In this document: positions 44,038 to 53,653 of the stretch, piece after piece
Layout: each line of letters begins with the position of its first letter
Numbering within the stretch: the stretch's first letter is position 1
Assembly: GCF_024397975.1 (NCBI RefSeq)
Contig: NZ_CP073745.1
Coordinates: 763,501 to 827,500, forward strand
Length of the DNA stretch: 64,000 bases
From: Bacterioplanoides sp. SCSIO 12839
GTDB taxonomy: Bacteria; Pseudomonadota; Gammaproteobacteria; Pseudomonadales; Oceanobacteraceae
Reading direction: 5' to 3'
Notes under the pieces: model-generated
Told to the model about the DNA's origin: nothing
What the model saw: only the letters and a program-made list of their open reading frames with translations
Database searches by the model: none
Program-made: the position numbers and the translations under genes

Positions 44038-46728
44038 ATGGACGGGAATCAGGATAACGCACCTTACACCGATATTGATCCTCTTGAGACCAAAGAATGG
44101 CAAGATGCTATTCATTCGGTGATCCGCGCAGAAGGTGTGGAACGCGCGCACTTTTTGATTGAACGCATTGCCGAGCGTGCAACAAAAGATGGCATGCCGT
44201 TGCCATACGCTTTGAATACCCCTTATCGCAATACCATCTCGCCAGAAAATGAAGCGCCGATGCCTGGTGATTTATTTATGGAGCGCCGTATTCGCTCATT
44301 GGTGCGCTGGAATGCGTTGGCGATGGTGTTACGCGCCAATAAAGATGGGGCCGGTGATCTAGGTGGTCATATTTCCAGTTTTGCCTCCAGTGCAACCTTA
44401 TACGATGTGGGCTTTAACCATTTTTTCCGCGGCCCGAATGCCGACCGTGAAGAATGCCCGCACGGGGATTTATTGTATTACCAGGGTCATGTTGCTCCGG
44501 GTATTTACGCCCGTTCGTATTTGGAAGGACGTTTTCAGGAATCGGATCTTGAGCGTTTTCGCCAGGAAGCACTGGGGCCAGGATTATCCTCTTATCCCCA
44601 CCCCAAACTGATGCCGGATTATTGGCAATTTCCAACGGTATCGATGGGGTTAGGGCCATTGCAGGCGATTTATCAGGCGCACTTTATGCGCTATTTGTCG
44701 GCCCGTGGTTTAGTGCCGCGTAAAGATCGTAAAGTTTGGGCTTTCTTGGGTGATGGTGAATGTGACGAGCCGGAGACACTGGGTGCTATTGGTCTTGCAG
44801 GTCGGGAAAAACTGGAAAATTTAATTTTTGTGATTAACTGCAACCTGCAGCGGCTGGATGGCCCGGTGCGTGGTAATGGCAAAATTATTCAGGAATTAGA
44901 AAGTCAGTTCCGTGGTGCAGGCTGGAATGTGATTAAAGTCGTCTGGGGACGTTTCTGGGATCCTCTGCTGGCTAAAGATCGTAAAGGGTTGCTGCAAAAA
45001 CGCATGGACGAAACCGTGGATGGTGAGTTCCAGAACTACAAAGCCAAAGGCGGGCAATACACCCGTGAGCACTTCTTTGAGAAATATCCGGAATTAAAAG
45101 AAATTATTAAAGATTTATCCGACGACGACATTTATAAATTAAATCGTGGCGGACACGATCCGTATAAAGTGTTTGCTGCTTATCAGGCGGCCATGAACCA
45201 CAAAGGTCAGCCAACGGTGATTCTGGCACATACGGTGAAAGGTTATGGCATGGGTGCTGAAGCCGAAGGCCAGAATCAGGCCCACCAGGTGAAAAAACTC
45301 GATATCGAAAGTATTCGTGCCTTCCGTGATCGGTTCGATATTCCGGTACGGGATGAAGATTTAGAGCATTTACCGTTTTATCGTCCACCGACTGATAGCC
45401 CGGAATTACAGTACATGCGCAAACAACGGGAAAAACTGGGCGGCTTTTTACCGCATCGTAATGAACAGTGGACGGCATTAACCGCTCCTGATTTATCCTT
45501 TTTTAAAGCACAAACCGATGGTACCGGTGAGCGTGAAATTTCCACCACCATGGCCTTTGTGCGCATTATGTCGCAGCTGATTAAAGACAAAACCATGGGT
45601 GATCGGGTGGTGCCGATTGTGCCGGACGAAGCGCGTACCTTTGGTATGGAAGGCATGTTCCGCCAGTTGGGTATTTATTCGTCAGAAGGCCAACTGTACG
45701 AGCCGGTTGATCAGGGTCAGGTGATGTATTACCGCGAGGATAAAAAAGGCCGTATTCTCGAAGAAGGCATTAACGAAGCCGGTGCGTTTTCCGCCTGGAT
45801 GGCGGCAGGCAGCTCCTACAGCACCAACGGCATGGCCATGATTCCGTTTTATATTTATTACTCCATGTTTGGCTTCCAGCGGGTCGGTGATCTGGCTTGG
45901 GCAGCGGGTGATATGCAGTGTCAGGGCTTCTTAATTGGCGCCACCTCAGGTCGTACTACCTTAAATGGCGAAGGCTTGCAGCATCAGGATGGGCACTCGC
46001 ATATTCTGGCTTCCACCATTCCGAACTGCGTGTCCTACGATCCGACTTATGCTTATGAACTGGCGGTGATTATTCAGGACGGTTTAAAACGTATGTACGA
46101 GAAGAAAGAAAAAGTCTTCTACTACATCACCAGCCTTAACGAAAACTACGCTCATCCAGCCATGCCGGAAGGTGTGGAAGAAGGCATTCGTCGTGGTATT
46201 TATCGCCTGAAAGCCAGTGGTGGAACCGGGAAAAATATTCAGTTATTAGGCTGTGGTTCGATTTTACGTCAGGTGGAAACCGCAGCAGCTTGGTTGGCTG
46301 AAAAAGGCGTGAATGCTGATGTCTGGAGCGTGACCTCCTTTAATGAATTGCGCCGCGACGGTTTAGCGTGTGAACGAGCTGAGTTTTTATCCGCCGGTGA
46401 GCAGGCGCCACAAGCCTATGTCACGAAACAATTGGCAGACTCGTCTGGTCCGATTCTGGCGACCACCGATCATATGAAATCGTATGCGGAGCAGATTCGT
46501 CCGTTTATTCCTGCCGGGCGCAGTTACCGCTGTTTGGGTACTGATGGTTTTGGCCGCAGTGATTCCCGTGAAAATCTGCGCCGCTTCTTCGAAGTGGATT
46601 GGCAACACGTTGTCTGGGCGGCTGGTTTTGAATTGGTGAAGTCTGGTGATTTAACTGCCGCGGAGCTGGAAGCCTGGCGCAGCGAGTTACATATTGATGC
46701 CAGTAAACCTGATCCACTGTATTCATAA
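44038..46728 (+). CDS. aceE: Pyruvate dehydrogenase E1, homodimeric type
   Basis: 896 aa, close to the 887 of E. coli AceE. Decarboxylates pyruvate with thiamine diphosphate and acetylates the E2 lipoyl group. The ThDP motif is GDGECDEPET with NCNLQRLDGPVRG, and GQNQAHQVKK, VPDEARTFGMEG and GLQHQDGHSH are characteristic. ATG 44038 has AGGAG eight bases upstream; the frame is open from 44008 but that ATG lacks a site. aceF follows 28 bases later. No pdhR or lpd gene is nearby. Confidence 0.97.
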   Translation: MDGNQDNAPYTDIDPLETKEWQDAIHSVIRAEGVERAHFLIERIAERATKDGMPLPYALNTPYRNTISPENEAPMPGDLFMERRIRSLVRWNALAMVLRANKDGAGDLGGHISSFASSATLYDVGFNHFFRGPNADREECPHGDLLYYQGHVAPGIYARSYLEGRFQESDLERFRQEALGPGLSSYPHPKLMPDYWQFPTVSMGLGPLQAIYQAHFMRYLSARGLVPRKDRKVWAFLGDGECDEPETLGAIGLAGREKLENLIFVINCNLQRLDGPVRGNGKIIQELESQFRGAGWNVIKVVWGRFWDPLLAKDRKGLLQKRMDETVDGEFQNYKAKGGQYTREHFFEKYPELKEIIKDLSDDDIYKLNRGGHDPYKVFAAYQAAMNHKGQPTVILAHTVKGYGMGAEAEGQNQAHQVKKLDIESIRAFRDRFDIPVRDEDLEHLPFYRPPTDSPELQYMRKQREKLGGFLPHRNEQWTALTAPDLSFFKAQTDGTGEREISTTMAFVRIMSQLIKDKTMGDRVVPIVPDEARTFGMEGMFRQLGIYSSEGQLYEPVDQGQVMYYREDKKGRILEEGINEAGAFSAWMAAGSSYSTNGMAMIPFYIYYSMFGFQRVGDLAWAAGDMQCQGFLIGATSGRTTLNGEGLQHQDGHSHILASTIPNCVSYDPTYAYELAVIIQDGLKRMYEKKEKVFYYITSLNENYAHPAMPEGVEEGIRRGIYRLKASGGTGKNIQLLGCGSILRQVETAAAWLAEKGVNADVWSVTSFNELRRDGLACERAEFLSAGEQAPQAYVTKQLADSSGPILATTDHMKSYAEQIRPFIPAGRSYRCLGTDGFGRSDSRENLRRFFEVDWQHVVWAAGFELVKSGDLTAAELEAWRSELHIDASKPDPLYS

Positions 46729-46756
46729 GCAGCGTGCTCATAAGGAGAAATTAACC

Positions 46757-48379
46757 ATGACAAATGAGTACAAAATTCCGGATTTAGGTGGTGCTGCGGA
46801 TGTTGAAGTGATCGAAGTGTCCGTCAGTGTCGGAGATATGGTCGAAGCGGAACAAACTTTACTGGTGCTGGAAACTGATAAAGCCAGTATGGAAATTCCG
46901 GCAGAAACCTCCGGTACGGTCGAAGCTTTATCGATTCAGGTGGGTGATAAGGTCAACGAAGGGGATGTATTTATTACTATTGCGTCCTCTGCTGGCAGTC
47001 AGTCTGAAGCAGTTAGCACTGAGCCTGTTGCAAGTGAGTTGGTCGAAGCTGAGGCAGTTAAAACTGAAACTACTCATACTAAAAGCCGTGAACAAGCCAT
47101 TGCTGTTCCGGATTTGGGTGGCAGCGAAGGTGTTGAGGTTATTGAACTGGCAGTCGCGGTTGGTGATGTGATCGACGCTGAGCAAACCATTCTGGTATTG
47201 GAAAGCGACAAAGCCACCATGGAAATTCCGGCAGGCGAAGCGGGCACGGTTGTGTCACTGGCCGTTTCGGTGGGTGATAAAGTCAGCCAGGGCGATGCCA
47301 TGCTGACATTAATGGCTGACTCCTCTGTATCCGTTTCTGATTCTAAAGTCGTTGATAAGCCCCCGGTGGATAACAGCGCGGTACAAACCACAAAGACACT
47401 CACCACAACGACTGCAACCGCCGAGCCTGTGGCAGCCAACAATGCTGAGCCAGAAAGTCATTCCAGTGGCGAAATTCACGCCGGGCCAGCGGTGCGCAAA
47501 TTAGCGCGGGAGTTTGGTGTTGATTTATCTCAGGTCAGCGCGACGGGTCGCCGTGGCCGTATTACCAAAGACGATGTTCAGTTGTTTGTGAAGCAACGCC
47601 TGAATTCCTCAGCGACGGCTGTTGGCTCAGGTATGAGTGGGGCTGGTATTCCAGCTGTACCGGAAGTGGATTTTGCCAAATTTGGCCCGGTTACTTCAGA
47701 GCCGCTGAACAACATCAAGCGGGCAACAGCGAAGGCAATGACTACCGCCTGGCTGAATGTCCCTCAGGTTACTCAGTTTGATCAGGCCGATATCACCGAT
47801 CTGGAAACCTATCGTAAACAGCAAAACCAGCTGTATCAGCATCAGGGTATACGCTTCTCGATTGTACCGTTTGTGCTGAAAGCGATTGCAAAAGTGATGC
47901 GCGAATTCCCACAATTTGGCGCCTCGTTAAGTGCTGATGGTGAATCGTTGATTATCAAAGATTATGTGCATATCGGCGTTGCCGTTGATACGCCCAAAGG
48001 CTTACTGGTGCCTGTGATTCGCGATGTGGATCGGCTTTCTGTTACAGAAATCACACAACAACTTAATGAAAAAGCGCAATCAGCGCGCGAAGGTAAGCTA
48101 ACCTTAAGTGATATGCAGGGCGGATGTTTCAGTCTGTCGAGTTTAGGTGGCATTGGTGGTACGGCGTTTACCCCCATTGTGAACCCTCCGGAAGTAGCCA
48201 TTCTCGGGCTGTCTAAATCAGAGACAAAACCGGTTTGGAATGGTCAGGAGTTTGTTCCCAGATTAATGCTGCCATTGTCGTTATCGTATGACCATCGGGT
48301 CATTGATGGCGCAGAAGCGGCCAGATTCAGTCAAAGACTAGTGGCTTGCCTGCAGGATTTAAGAAACGTGTTGATGTAA
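46757..48379 (+). CDS. aceF: Pyruvate dehydrogenase E2, dihydrolipoyl acetyltransferase
   Basis: 540 aa. Two N-terminal lipoyl domains with target lysines in TDKASME and SDKATME are joined by Ala/Thr/Glu-rich linkers. A peripheral-subunit-binding domain follows (AVRKLAREFGVDLSQVSATG), then the catalytic domain with SYDHRVIDGAEAARF. E. coli AceF has three lipoyl domains; two is common in other gammaproteobacteria. ATG 46757 is preceded by AAGGAG. It forms an operon with aceE and makes acetyl-CoA. Confidence 0.97.
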   Translation: MTNEYKIPDLGGAADVEVIEVSVSVGDMVEAEQTLLVLETDKASMEIPAETSGTVEALSIQVGDKVNEGDVFITIASSAGSQSEAVSTEPVASELVEAEAVKTETTHTKSREQAIAVPDLGGSEGVEVIELAVAVGDVIDAEQTILVLESDKATMEIPAGEAGTVVSLAVSVGDKVSQGDAMLTLMADSSVSVSDSKVVDKPPVDNSAVQTTKTLTTTTATAEPVAANNAEPESHSSGEIHAGPAVRKLAREFGVDLSQVSATGRRGRITKDDVQLFVKQRLNSSATAVGSGMSGAGIPAVPEVDFAKFGPVTSEPLNNIKRATAKAMTTAWLNVPQVTQFDQADITDLETYRKQQNQLYQHQGIRFSIVPFVLKAIAKVMREFPQFGASLSADGESLIIKDYVHIGVAVDTPKGLLVPVIRDVDRLSVTEITQQLNEKAQSAREGKLTLSDMQGGCFSLSSLGGIGGTAFTPIVNPPEVAILGLSKSETKPVWNGQEFVPRLMLPLSLSYDHRVIDGAEAARFSQRLVACLQDLRNVLM

Positions 48380-48438
48380 CTGAAACTTATGTTGGTGCAG
48401 TCAGCCAATTATAAAAAAATGCACGGGGTTTGTAGTTC

Positions 48439-50460
48439 ATGCTTAAAGCACTTATGTGGCCAGCTATTAAATTTATGGGGCGTTTAAACTACGCTGCAAA
48501 ATTTGGCCTGATCAGCTTTCTGTTTACGTTGCCGTTGGTCTTTCTCAGCGGTCAGGTTTTTTTGTCTGCTTTTGAAACCGTGAAAAAAACGGAAGCTGAG
48601 CTGGCGGGTATTAATGCTATTGATGACCTGTTGCAGCTGGTGCACAAGGTAGAGTATTACCGTGACTATGCTGCTTCTCTGCCTTTCTTCGACAACCCTG
48701 AACTACTGCAACGAATGAATCAGCACCATCTGGAGATGGATGCGTATATTAAAAACCTGATTAACAATGCTCCGACTGAAGAGCTGCAAAATAATCTGAA
48801 TTCTTGGAATCAGGAGTTTGCTAAGCGTCTGAGTGTGGATGGTGAAAACAGACAAAATGGTTTTGCAGAACAACGCCAACACTATCAGGCTGCTCTGGAT
48901 AAGTTACGTTCGTTGATTCGCCAATACAGCCAAACCAGTGGCTTATCACTGGATGCTGACCCATCGGTACAGGCATTGGTCTCCGTCTTATTATCGGATA
49001 TGCCAAAAGTATTTGATGCGGCTGGTAGTGCTCGTTCTTTGGGTGTGTATGGTTCTTTAGAGCAATACCTGAAATCTAATACATTTGATGTGCTGAACTC
49101 CGCTTACGATGAACTGATTGCAGCGGAATCTGTGATGGGTGTTGTGTTGGCCGCGGCAAATGAATCGGGTGTGGCCTCGTTAGGTGACACGACACAAACA
49201 GCCATTCAGTCTCTCGAAGCCATTCGTTTTAAACTGGATGATGAATTGATTTCGGCATTAGAAGTGACAATGACCTGGCAGGATTTCTCGACCTTTGTTG
49301 ACGAGGAATGGAAAAAGCTGCAAGCAATTGAACAGCAGGTGATGCCACTTATCAAAACCAAATTACAGCAACGACTTGAAACTCAGCAAAATAAAGTTCG
49401 TAACTTTGTTATTGTCATCGCGGTGGTATTGTCCGTCATTGCGTATTTATATATCGCCTTTTTTATGTCCATTCGTTACACCATTAAGCGTTTTTCAAAA
49501 ACCGCAGGAGATATTGCCAATGGTGATCTGACCCGGGAAATTAAGTTTCAGGGGCAGGATGAGATGGGGCACTTACGCGATGCATTCAACAGCATGGTTG
49601 CAAATATCCGTACGACGTTAGCGGCAGTTAAAGAATCAGCAACTTCGGTAACCGATAATGTTAATGAAGTCGAAGGTATTGCCAACCGCAGTCGTCAGGC
49701 TGTGCAGGCACAGCTGGAACAAACGCATCAGGTTTCCGAAGTATTGAGTTCTATGGTCGATCGCGCGGTGGTGGTTACTCAATTGGCTGAAGCAGCCGAA
49801 GTTGCGGCTAAGACGGGCCAACAGAAGTCAGACCAGGCCGGTCAGGTGGTGAGCAATGTAATGGGCGAAGTTCAGCGCTTGTCAGGCGAAATGGAAAACT
49901 CGATGGAAGCGGTGAATCGATTAGCCGAAAATTCCAGTAGTATTTCCAGTATTCTTGAAACCATTAAAGGCATTGCTGAACAAACCAACTTGTTAGCATT
50001 GAATGCTGCTATTGAAGCGGCGCGAGCGGGCGAACAAGGCCGTGGCTTTGCGGTGGTTGCCGATGAGGTTCGTACCTTAGCCAGCCGTACTCAGGGTTCA
50101 GCTCAGGAAATTGAAGAGCTGATTGGTGATGTTCAGCAAAACATCGTCAGTGCGGTTGATACCATGAAAGTAAACCGCGATATGGTTGAAAAAACCGTCG
50201 CGAACTCGGAGCAGGTTGGTACAACACTCACCGAGATCCAAGCCAGTATGGGCGATATTCAGAGCAAAACGAACGATATTGTTGTGAGTGCCGGTGAGCA
50301 AAAAAATAACGCCACTGCATTAGAGACTAATCTGGATTCTATTCGTTTAAGCGGCGAAGAAACTTCCCACAATGCCGAAGGCACTGTGGAGGCCGTTCGT
50401 AAAACACAAGCCATTACCGATTCACTGGCCCAGCGGGTGGATCAGTTTAAAGTGCATTAA
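48439..50460 (+). CDS. Methyl-accepting chemotaxis protein
   Basis: 673 aa. A first membrane segment lies near residues 28-45, a helical periplasmic sensing region follows, a second segment is near 325-348 ([20 protein letters not shown]), then HAMP and the long signalling coiled coil. The conserved tip is [20 protein letters not shown] followed by [15 protein letters not shown]. It sends ligand signals to CheA/CheW. The sensing domain is nitrate/NIT-like in its helical pattern, a weak guess. The 3' end overlaps cobB on the other strand by 14 bases. Confidence 0.95.
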   Translation: MLKALMWPAIKFMGRLNYAAKFGLISFLFTLPLVFLSGQVFLSAFETVKKTEAELAGINAIDDLLQLVHKVEYYRDYAASLPFFDNPELLQRMNQHHLEMDAYIKNLINNAPTEELQNNLNSWNQEFAKRLSVDGENRQNGFAEQRQHYQAALDKLRSLIRQYSQTSGLSLDADPSVQALVSVLLSDMPKVFDAAGSARSLGVYGSLEQYLKSNTFDVLNSAYDELIAAESVMGVVLAAANESGVASLGDTTQTAIQSLEAIRFKLDDELISALEVTMTWQDFSTFVDEEWKKLQAIEQQVMPLIKTKLQQRLETQQNKVRNFVIVIAVVLSVIAYLYIAFFMSIRYTIKRFSKTAGDIANGDLTREIKFQGQDEMGHLRDAFNSMVANIRTTLAAVKESATSVTDNVNEVEGIANRSRQAVQAQLEQTHQVSEVLSSMVDRAVVVTQLAEAAEVAAKTGQQKSDQAGQVVSNVMGEVQRLSGEMENSMEAVNRLAENSSSISSILETIKGIAEQTNLLALNAAIEAARAGEQGRGFAVVADEVRTLASRTQGSAQEIEELIGDVQQNIVSAVDTMKVNRDMVEKTVANSEQVGTTLTEIQASMGDIQSKTNDIVVSAGEQKNNATALETNLDSIRLSGEETSHNAEGTVEAVRKTQAITDSLAQRVDQFKVH

Positions 50461-51763
50461 TGCCAGAAAACAGTTGGCTGATAGCCTCTGGATTAGATGG
50501 AAAAAACAAGTGCAAATAGCTGGCTGTTAGTGATCCTTCCCGGTAAATGGCTTCGCCAGGAGCCGGGTGCTTTGCACGTTTCCCATAATCAATAATATTA
50601 GCAGAGCAGTCTGACTGAGAGCGATGGTGTGAGTGGCCTCGGATTTCTCCTTCCGGAAGGGGGGCAGACTGCATACCCTGACATCCGCCTCGTTCGCGCA
50701 TTTCAGCGTGCCCTGGCAGTAAAGCCGTCATTGAATGTTGTTCGCCACTCAGTAGTTTTATATTTTCCAGACAATATAAAAAGCCACCACACTCCGCCAG
50801 GATAGGCTTGTTACCGGCCTTAAAGCGCTGTATCGAAGTCAGCATTGAGGTGTTAGCAGCCAATTCTTGTGCATAAAGTTCAGGGTAACCTCCCGGTAAC
50901 CATAATGCGTCCGCTTCAGGCATTTGTTGGTCGGAGAGTGGTGAAAAGAAAACGACCTCTGCTCCTTGCTGCTGCAATAAATCGATATTGGCTTGATAAA
51001 TAAAACTGAATGCCGGGTCACGTGCAATGGCAATACTTAATCCTACCAAACTTGCAGGAAATTCAGGAATTTCCTGATGATGAAACAAGGCTGCTGGGAT
51101 AGAGTCTAATAACCGATCAATCTCGGTGCTATTGAATAGTTGAGCCGCTTTATTCAGGCGTAGCTCTAGTTCATCGGTTATTTCGCTGGCCTGTATCAGG
51201 CCCAGATGCCGTTGCGGCAGAGCAATCTCTGGTTGTTTAGCAACACTGAATAACAAGGGTAGGTTTTCTGGCAACGCGTTTTCAATTAATTCGCGGTGAC
51301 GTGGGCTGGCGCAGTGATTCGCAATAAGCCCTGCTACTGTAATATCCTGACGAAAGTTAGCTAAACCACAAGCCAATGCGGCTGCCGTCTGTGCCATTGC
51401 CGACACATCCATAATGATGCCGACCGGAATATTAAATAAAGCGGCCAGGTCGGCACTCGATGGATCACCATCAAACATGCCCATCACGCCTTCAATTAAA
51501 ATCAGATCTGCGTCCTGTGCGGCTAACCATAAACGTTGGCGACAATAAGCTTCACCACACATCCAAAGATCCAGTTGTTCAACCGGATAACCACTGGCTT
51601 GCTGTAAAATCTGAGGATCAAGATAATCCGGTCCGGTTTTAAATACCCGAACCTTTTTTCCACGTTGTGTTAAATGGCGTGCTAAGGCGGCCGTTAGTGT
51701 GGTTTTACCTTGTCCGGATGCTGGAGCCGTTAATAGCAGAGCGGGGCAGCTGGTTTGTTTCAT
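50447..51763 (-). CDS. cobB: Cobyrinate a,c-diamide synthase
   Basis: 438 aa CobB/CbiA. Amidates the a and c side chains of cobyrinate using glutamine and ATP. The N-terminal dethiobiotin-synthetase-like ATPase domain has [18 protein letters not shown] and [17 protein letters not shown] is its Mg/ATP loop. The C-terminal glutamine amidotransferase domain has AECGGFLY (nucleophile Cys) and a final [12 protein letters not shown] with its histidine. A terminator at 51803-51825 separates it from pduO upstream, so it needs read-through or its own promoter. Confidence 0.94.
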   Translation of the reverse strand: MKQTSCPALLLTAPASGQGKTTLTAALARHLTQRGKKVRVFKTGPDYLDPQILQQASGYPVEQLDLWMCGEAYCRQRLWLAAQDADLILIEGVMGMFDGDPSSADLAALFNIPVGIIMDVSAMAQTAAALACGLANFRQDITVAGLIANHCASPRHRELIENALPENLPLLFSVAKQPEIALPQRHLGLIQASEITDELELRLNKAAQLFNSTEIDRLLDSIPAALFHHQEIPEFPASLVGLSIAIARDPAFSFIYQANIDLLQQQGAEVVFFSPLSDQQMPEADALWLPGGYPELYAQELAANTSMLTSIQRFKAGNKPILAECGGFLYCLENIKLLSGEQHSMTALLPGHAEMRERGGCQGMQSAPLPEGEIRGHSHHRSQSDCSANIIDYGKRAKHPAPGEAIYREGSLTASYLHLFFPSNPEAISQLFSGINAL

Positions 51764-51802
51764 AAAAGAGCGTCACACTGGGAATTAGAATTCGCGTGAA
51801 AT

Positions 51803-51825
51803 AAAAAACGGGCCGAAGCCCGTTT
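51803..51825 (-). terminator. UUCG-loop terminator between pduO and cobB
   Basis: On the minus strand AAACGGGC (51825-51818) pairs with GCCCGTTT (51813-51806) over a TTCG loop, followed by further T residues. It is a strong terminator for the btuB-lipoprotein-pduO transcript and would limit cobB expression. Confidence 0.88.
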
Positions 51826-51837
51826 AACATATAAGAT

Positions 51838-52395
51838 TCAATCGCGCTGGTGGCGGCTTTTCCAAAGAATTTCAGAGCCGTTTTCCCGACGAGCGAGCAC
51901 CCGCGCCGCGACGAATAATAAATCCGATAAACGATTCACATAACGCAATGCCAGCGGGTTGAGGTCATCAACACTGTTGAGCTGAACCAGTGACCGTTCT
52001 GCACGACGACATACCGTACGTGCCATATGACACAGTGCTGCTGCTTTGCTGCCACCAGGAAGAATAAAATCCTTCAGTGGCGGTAGTGTATCGTTTAACG
52101 CTTCTAAATTATCTTCCAGATCAGCGATTAATACCTCTTGTAAGGCATTAAAGCCAGGTACCGATAATTCGCCGCCTAAATCAAATAAATCATGCTGGAT
52201 CTGATGCAGCAGAGGAATTAAATCATCTGCTGCATCTAGCTCAGCTCTGAGCATACCGATCCAGGAATTCAGCTCATCCACATCACCAATGGCGTGCATG
52301 CGCTCACTGCTTTTGCTGATGCGAGAACCATCGCCTAATCCTGTTTCACCTTTGTCGCCGGTTTTAGTGGCAATTTTAGAGAGTCGGTTGCCCAT
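51838..52395 (-). CDS. Cob(I)alamin adenosyltransferase, PduO type
   Basis: 185 aa. N-terminal ATP-binding segment TKTGDKGETGLGDGSRISKS, HAIGDVDELNSWIG, and the helical FILPGGSKAAALCHMARTVCRRAERS are the PduO hallmarks. It converts cob(I)alamin to adenosylcobalamin. It is unrelated to CobO, so this organism has two different enzymes for the step. It starts 15 bases after the lipoprotein gene and belongs to the riboswitch-controlled uptake operon. Confidence 0.95.
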   Translation of the reverse strand: MGNRLSKIATKTGDKGETGLGDGSRISKSSERMHAIGDVDELNSWIGMLRAELDAADDLIPLLHQIQHDLFDLGGELSVPGFNALQEVLIADLEDNLEALNDTLPPLKDFILPGGSKAAALCHMARTVCRRAERSLVQLNSVDDLNPLALRYVNRLSDLLFVAARVLARRENGSEILWKSRHQRD

Positions 52396-52410
52396 GATGT
52401 TTACCTTTTG

Positions 52411-53643
52411 TTACTCTTCGACTTTTTCCACAATCAAAAACTCAATTTGAGTTGGAGGCATATCCAATTCAATTGAATCGCCGTGTTGCGAGTCGCTGGC
52501 GCTGTCGATTACAACAATTTGAGGTTCCGAAGAATCAGCAATAGCAGTCCATAAGTAACCTTCTGGGCCAAAAGTAATATCGCTGATTTCTTTACCAGTT
52601 ACGGCAGCATCCGTGATGGTTGTATTAACAGAGTCGTTCATCTTTATGATTTTGGTTTCAAGAGTAGTAAAGCCTTGCTCTATACCAATCGCAACATAAG
52701 GAACACCTGCCTGAGATACTGTAACATCCGTTACGTGGAAATAAGTGTCGTTACTGGTGTTATTATCATCTGTAATAACATTAAATGAAGAAAAAGTATC
52801 AGCATCAATGAGATTTGTTGTTTGATAGCTGCTTGCGTTGATGCTCACCAGGCCGCCAGAGCTAATCACGCGCTGTGGATCGCGGCTACTACCATAGTTC
52901 CCACGTCCGGCAACATAAATAGTATCGTTGTAAATTTCTAGATTAGAGATATTAGGGGCATTAACTGGGATACCTTTTAGGCCATCAGTTTGCGGGTTTG
53001 TATCAATCTCTTCATTGTTGCTTAAGTCGATGACTGCCACATACGCTTGTTTCGGCTGAAAGCTGGCGTCCAGACGTTGCAAACCAACAAATAGCTTATT
53101 GTCATAAATAACAGCATCTTGCATACGAGGGAAGGCTGCGCCTTCAACGGTATAATCGGATAAATCAATACGGGCTTTCACATATGAATCTGCAGAATCG
53201 GCTTGAGGATTCACTTGTAGTATTGAGGTGCTGCCATAGCGAACTACATATGCATTATCATCGGCATTCTGGATAATATGATGAGGGTTTGATGAGCCTG
53301 CATCTGGTTCATTATCATTTACCGAGTATGTGTACTCTGCATTAGCCAGGCTGGTTTCTGCATCAAAACGACTGATTTCGTCAATGCCAAAACGACCGAT
53401 GTGATACAGAATATTTTCATAAGTATCAATACTGTAATCAGACTTATCAACAGATTGAATGTTTTGTGTTGCTGTACGATCGCCGGAAACCTTACCAGTT
53501 GCTAATTGGCTGCTTGAATAATCTGCGGCAACTAACTGAGTAACATATAGTGATTCTGTTGCGACGACATCGTTGTCGTTATCGTCAGATCCACAACCAA
53601 CTAAGCCTGCAATAGCAGTAAATAATAGTACTTTTTTAAACAT
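52411..53643 (-). CDS. Lipoprotein with beta-propeller-like repeats, candidate corrinoid-binding partner of BtuB
   Basis: 410 aa. The lipobox LVGC puts the lipidated cysteine at residue 17, followed by an acidic stretch (GSDDNDND) that may favour outer-membrane sorting. The rest is repeated beta-sheet units (AYVVRYGSTSILQVNP, KLFVGLQRLD, TIYVAGRGNYGSSRDP, PYVAIGIEQG, ISDITFGPEGYLWTAI), as in beta-propellers. It lies 10 bases after btuB in a B12 operon. In Bacteroides, the propeller lipoprotein BtuG caps BtuB; a similar role here is inference. Confidence 0.72.
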   Translation of the reverse strand: MFKKVLLFTAIAGLVGCGSDDNDNDVVATESLYVTQLVAADYSSSQLATGKVSGDRTATQNIQSVDKSDYSIDTYENILYHIGRFGIDEISRFDAETSLANAEYTYSVNDNEPDAGSSNPHHIIQNADDNAYVVRYGSTSILQVNPQADSADSYVKARIDLSDYTVEGAAFPRMQDAVIYDNKLFVGLQRLDASFQPKQAYVAVIDLSNNEEIDTNPQTDGLKGIPVNAPNISNLEIYNDTIYVAGRGNYGSSRDPQRVISSGGLVSINASSYQTTNLIDADTFSSFNVITDDNNTSNDTYFHVTDVTVSQAGVPYVAIGIEQGFTTLETKIIKMNDSVNTTITDAAVTGKEISDITFGPEGYLWTAIADSSEPQIVVIDSASDSQHGDSIELDMPPTQIEFLIVEKVEE

Positions 53644-53653
53644 GATTTATCCC

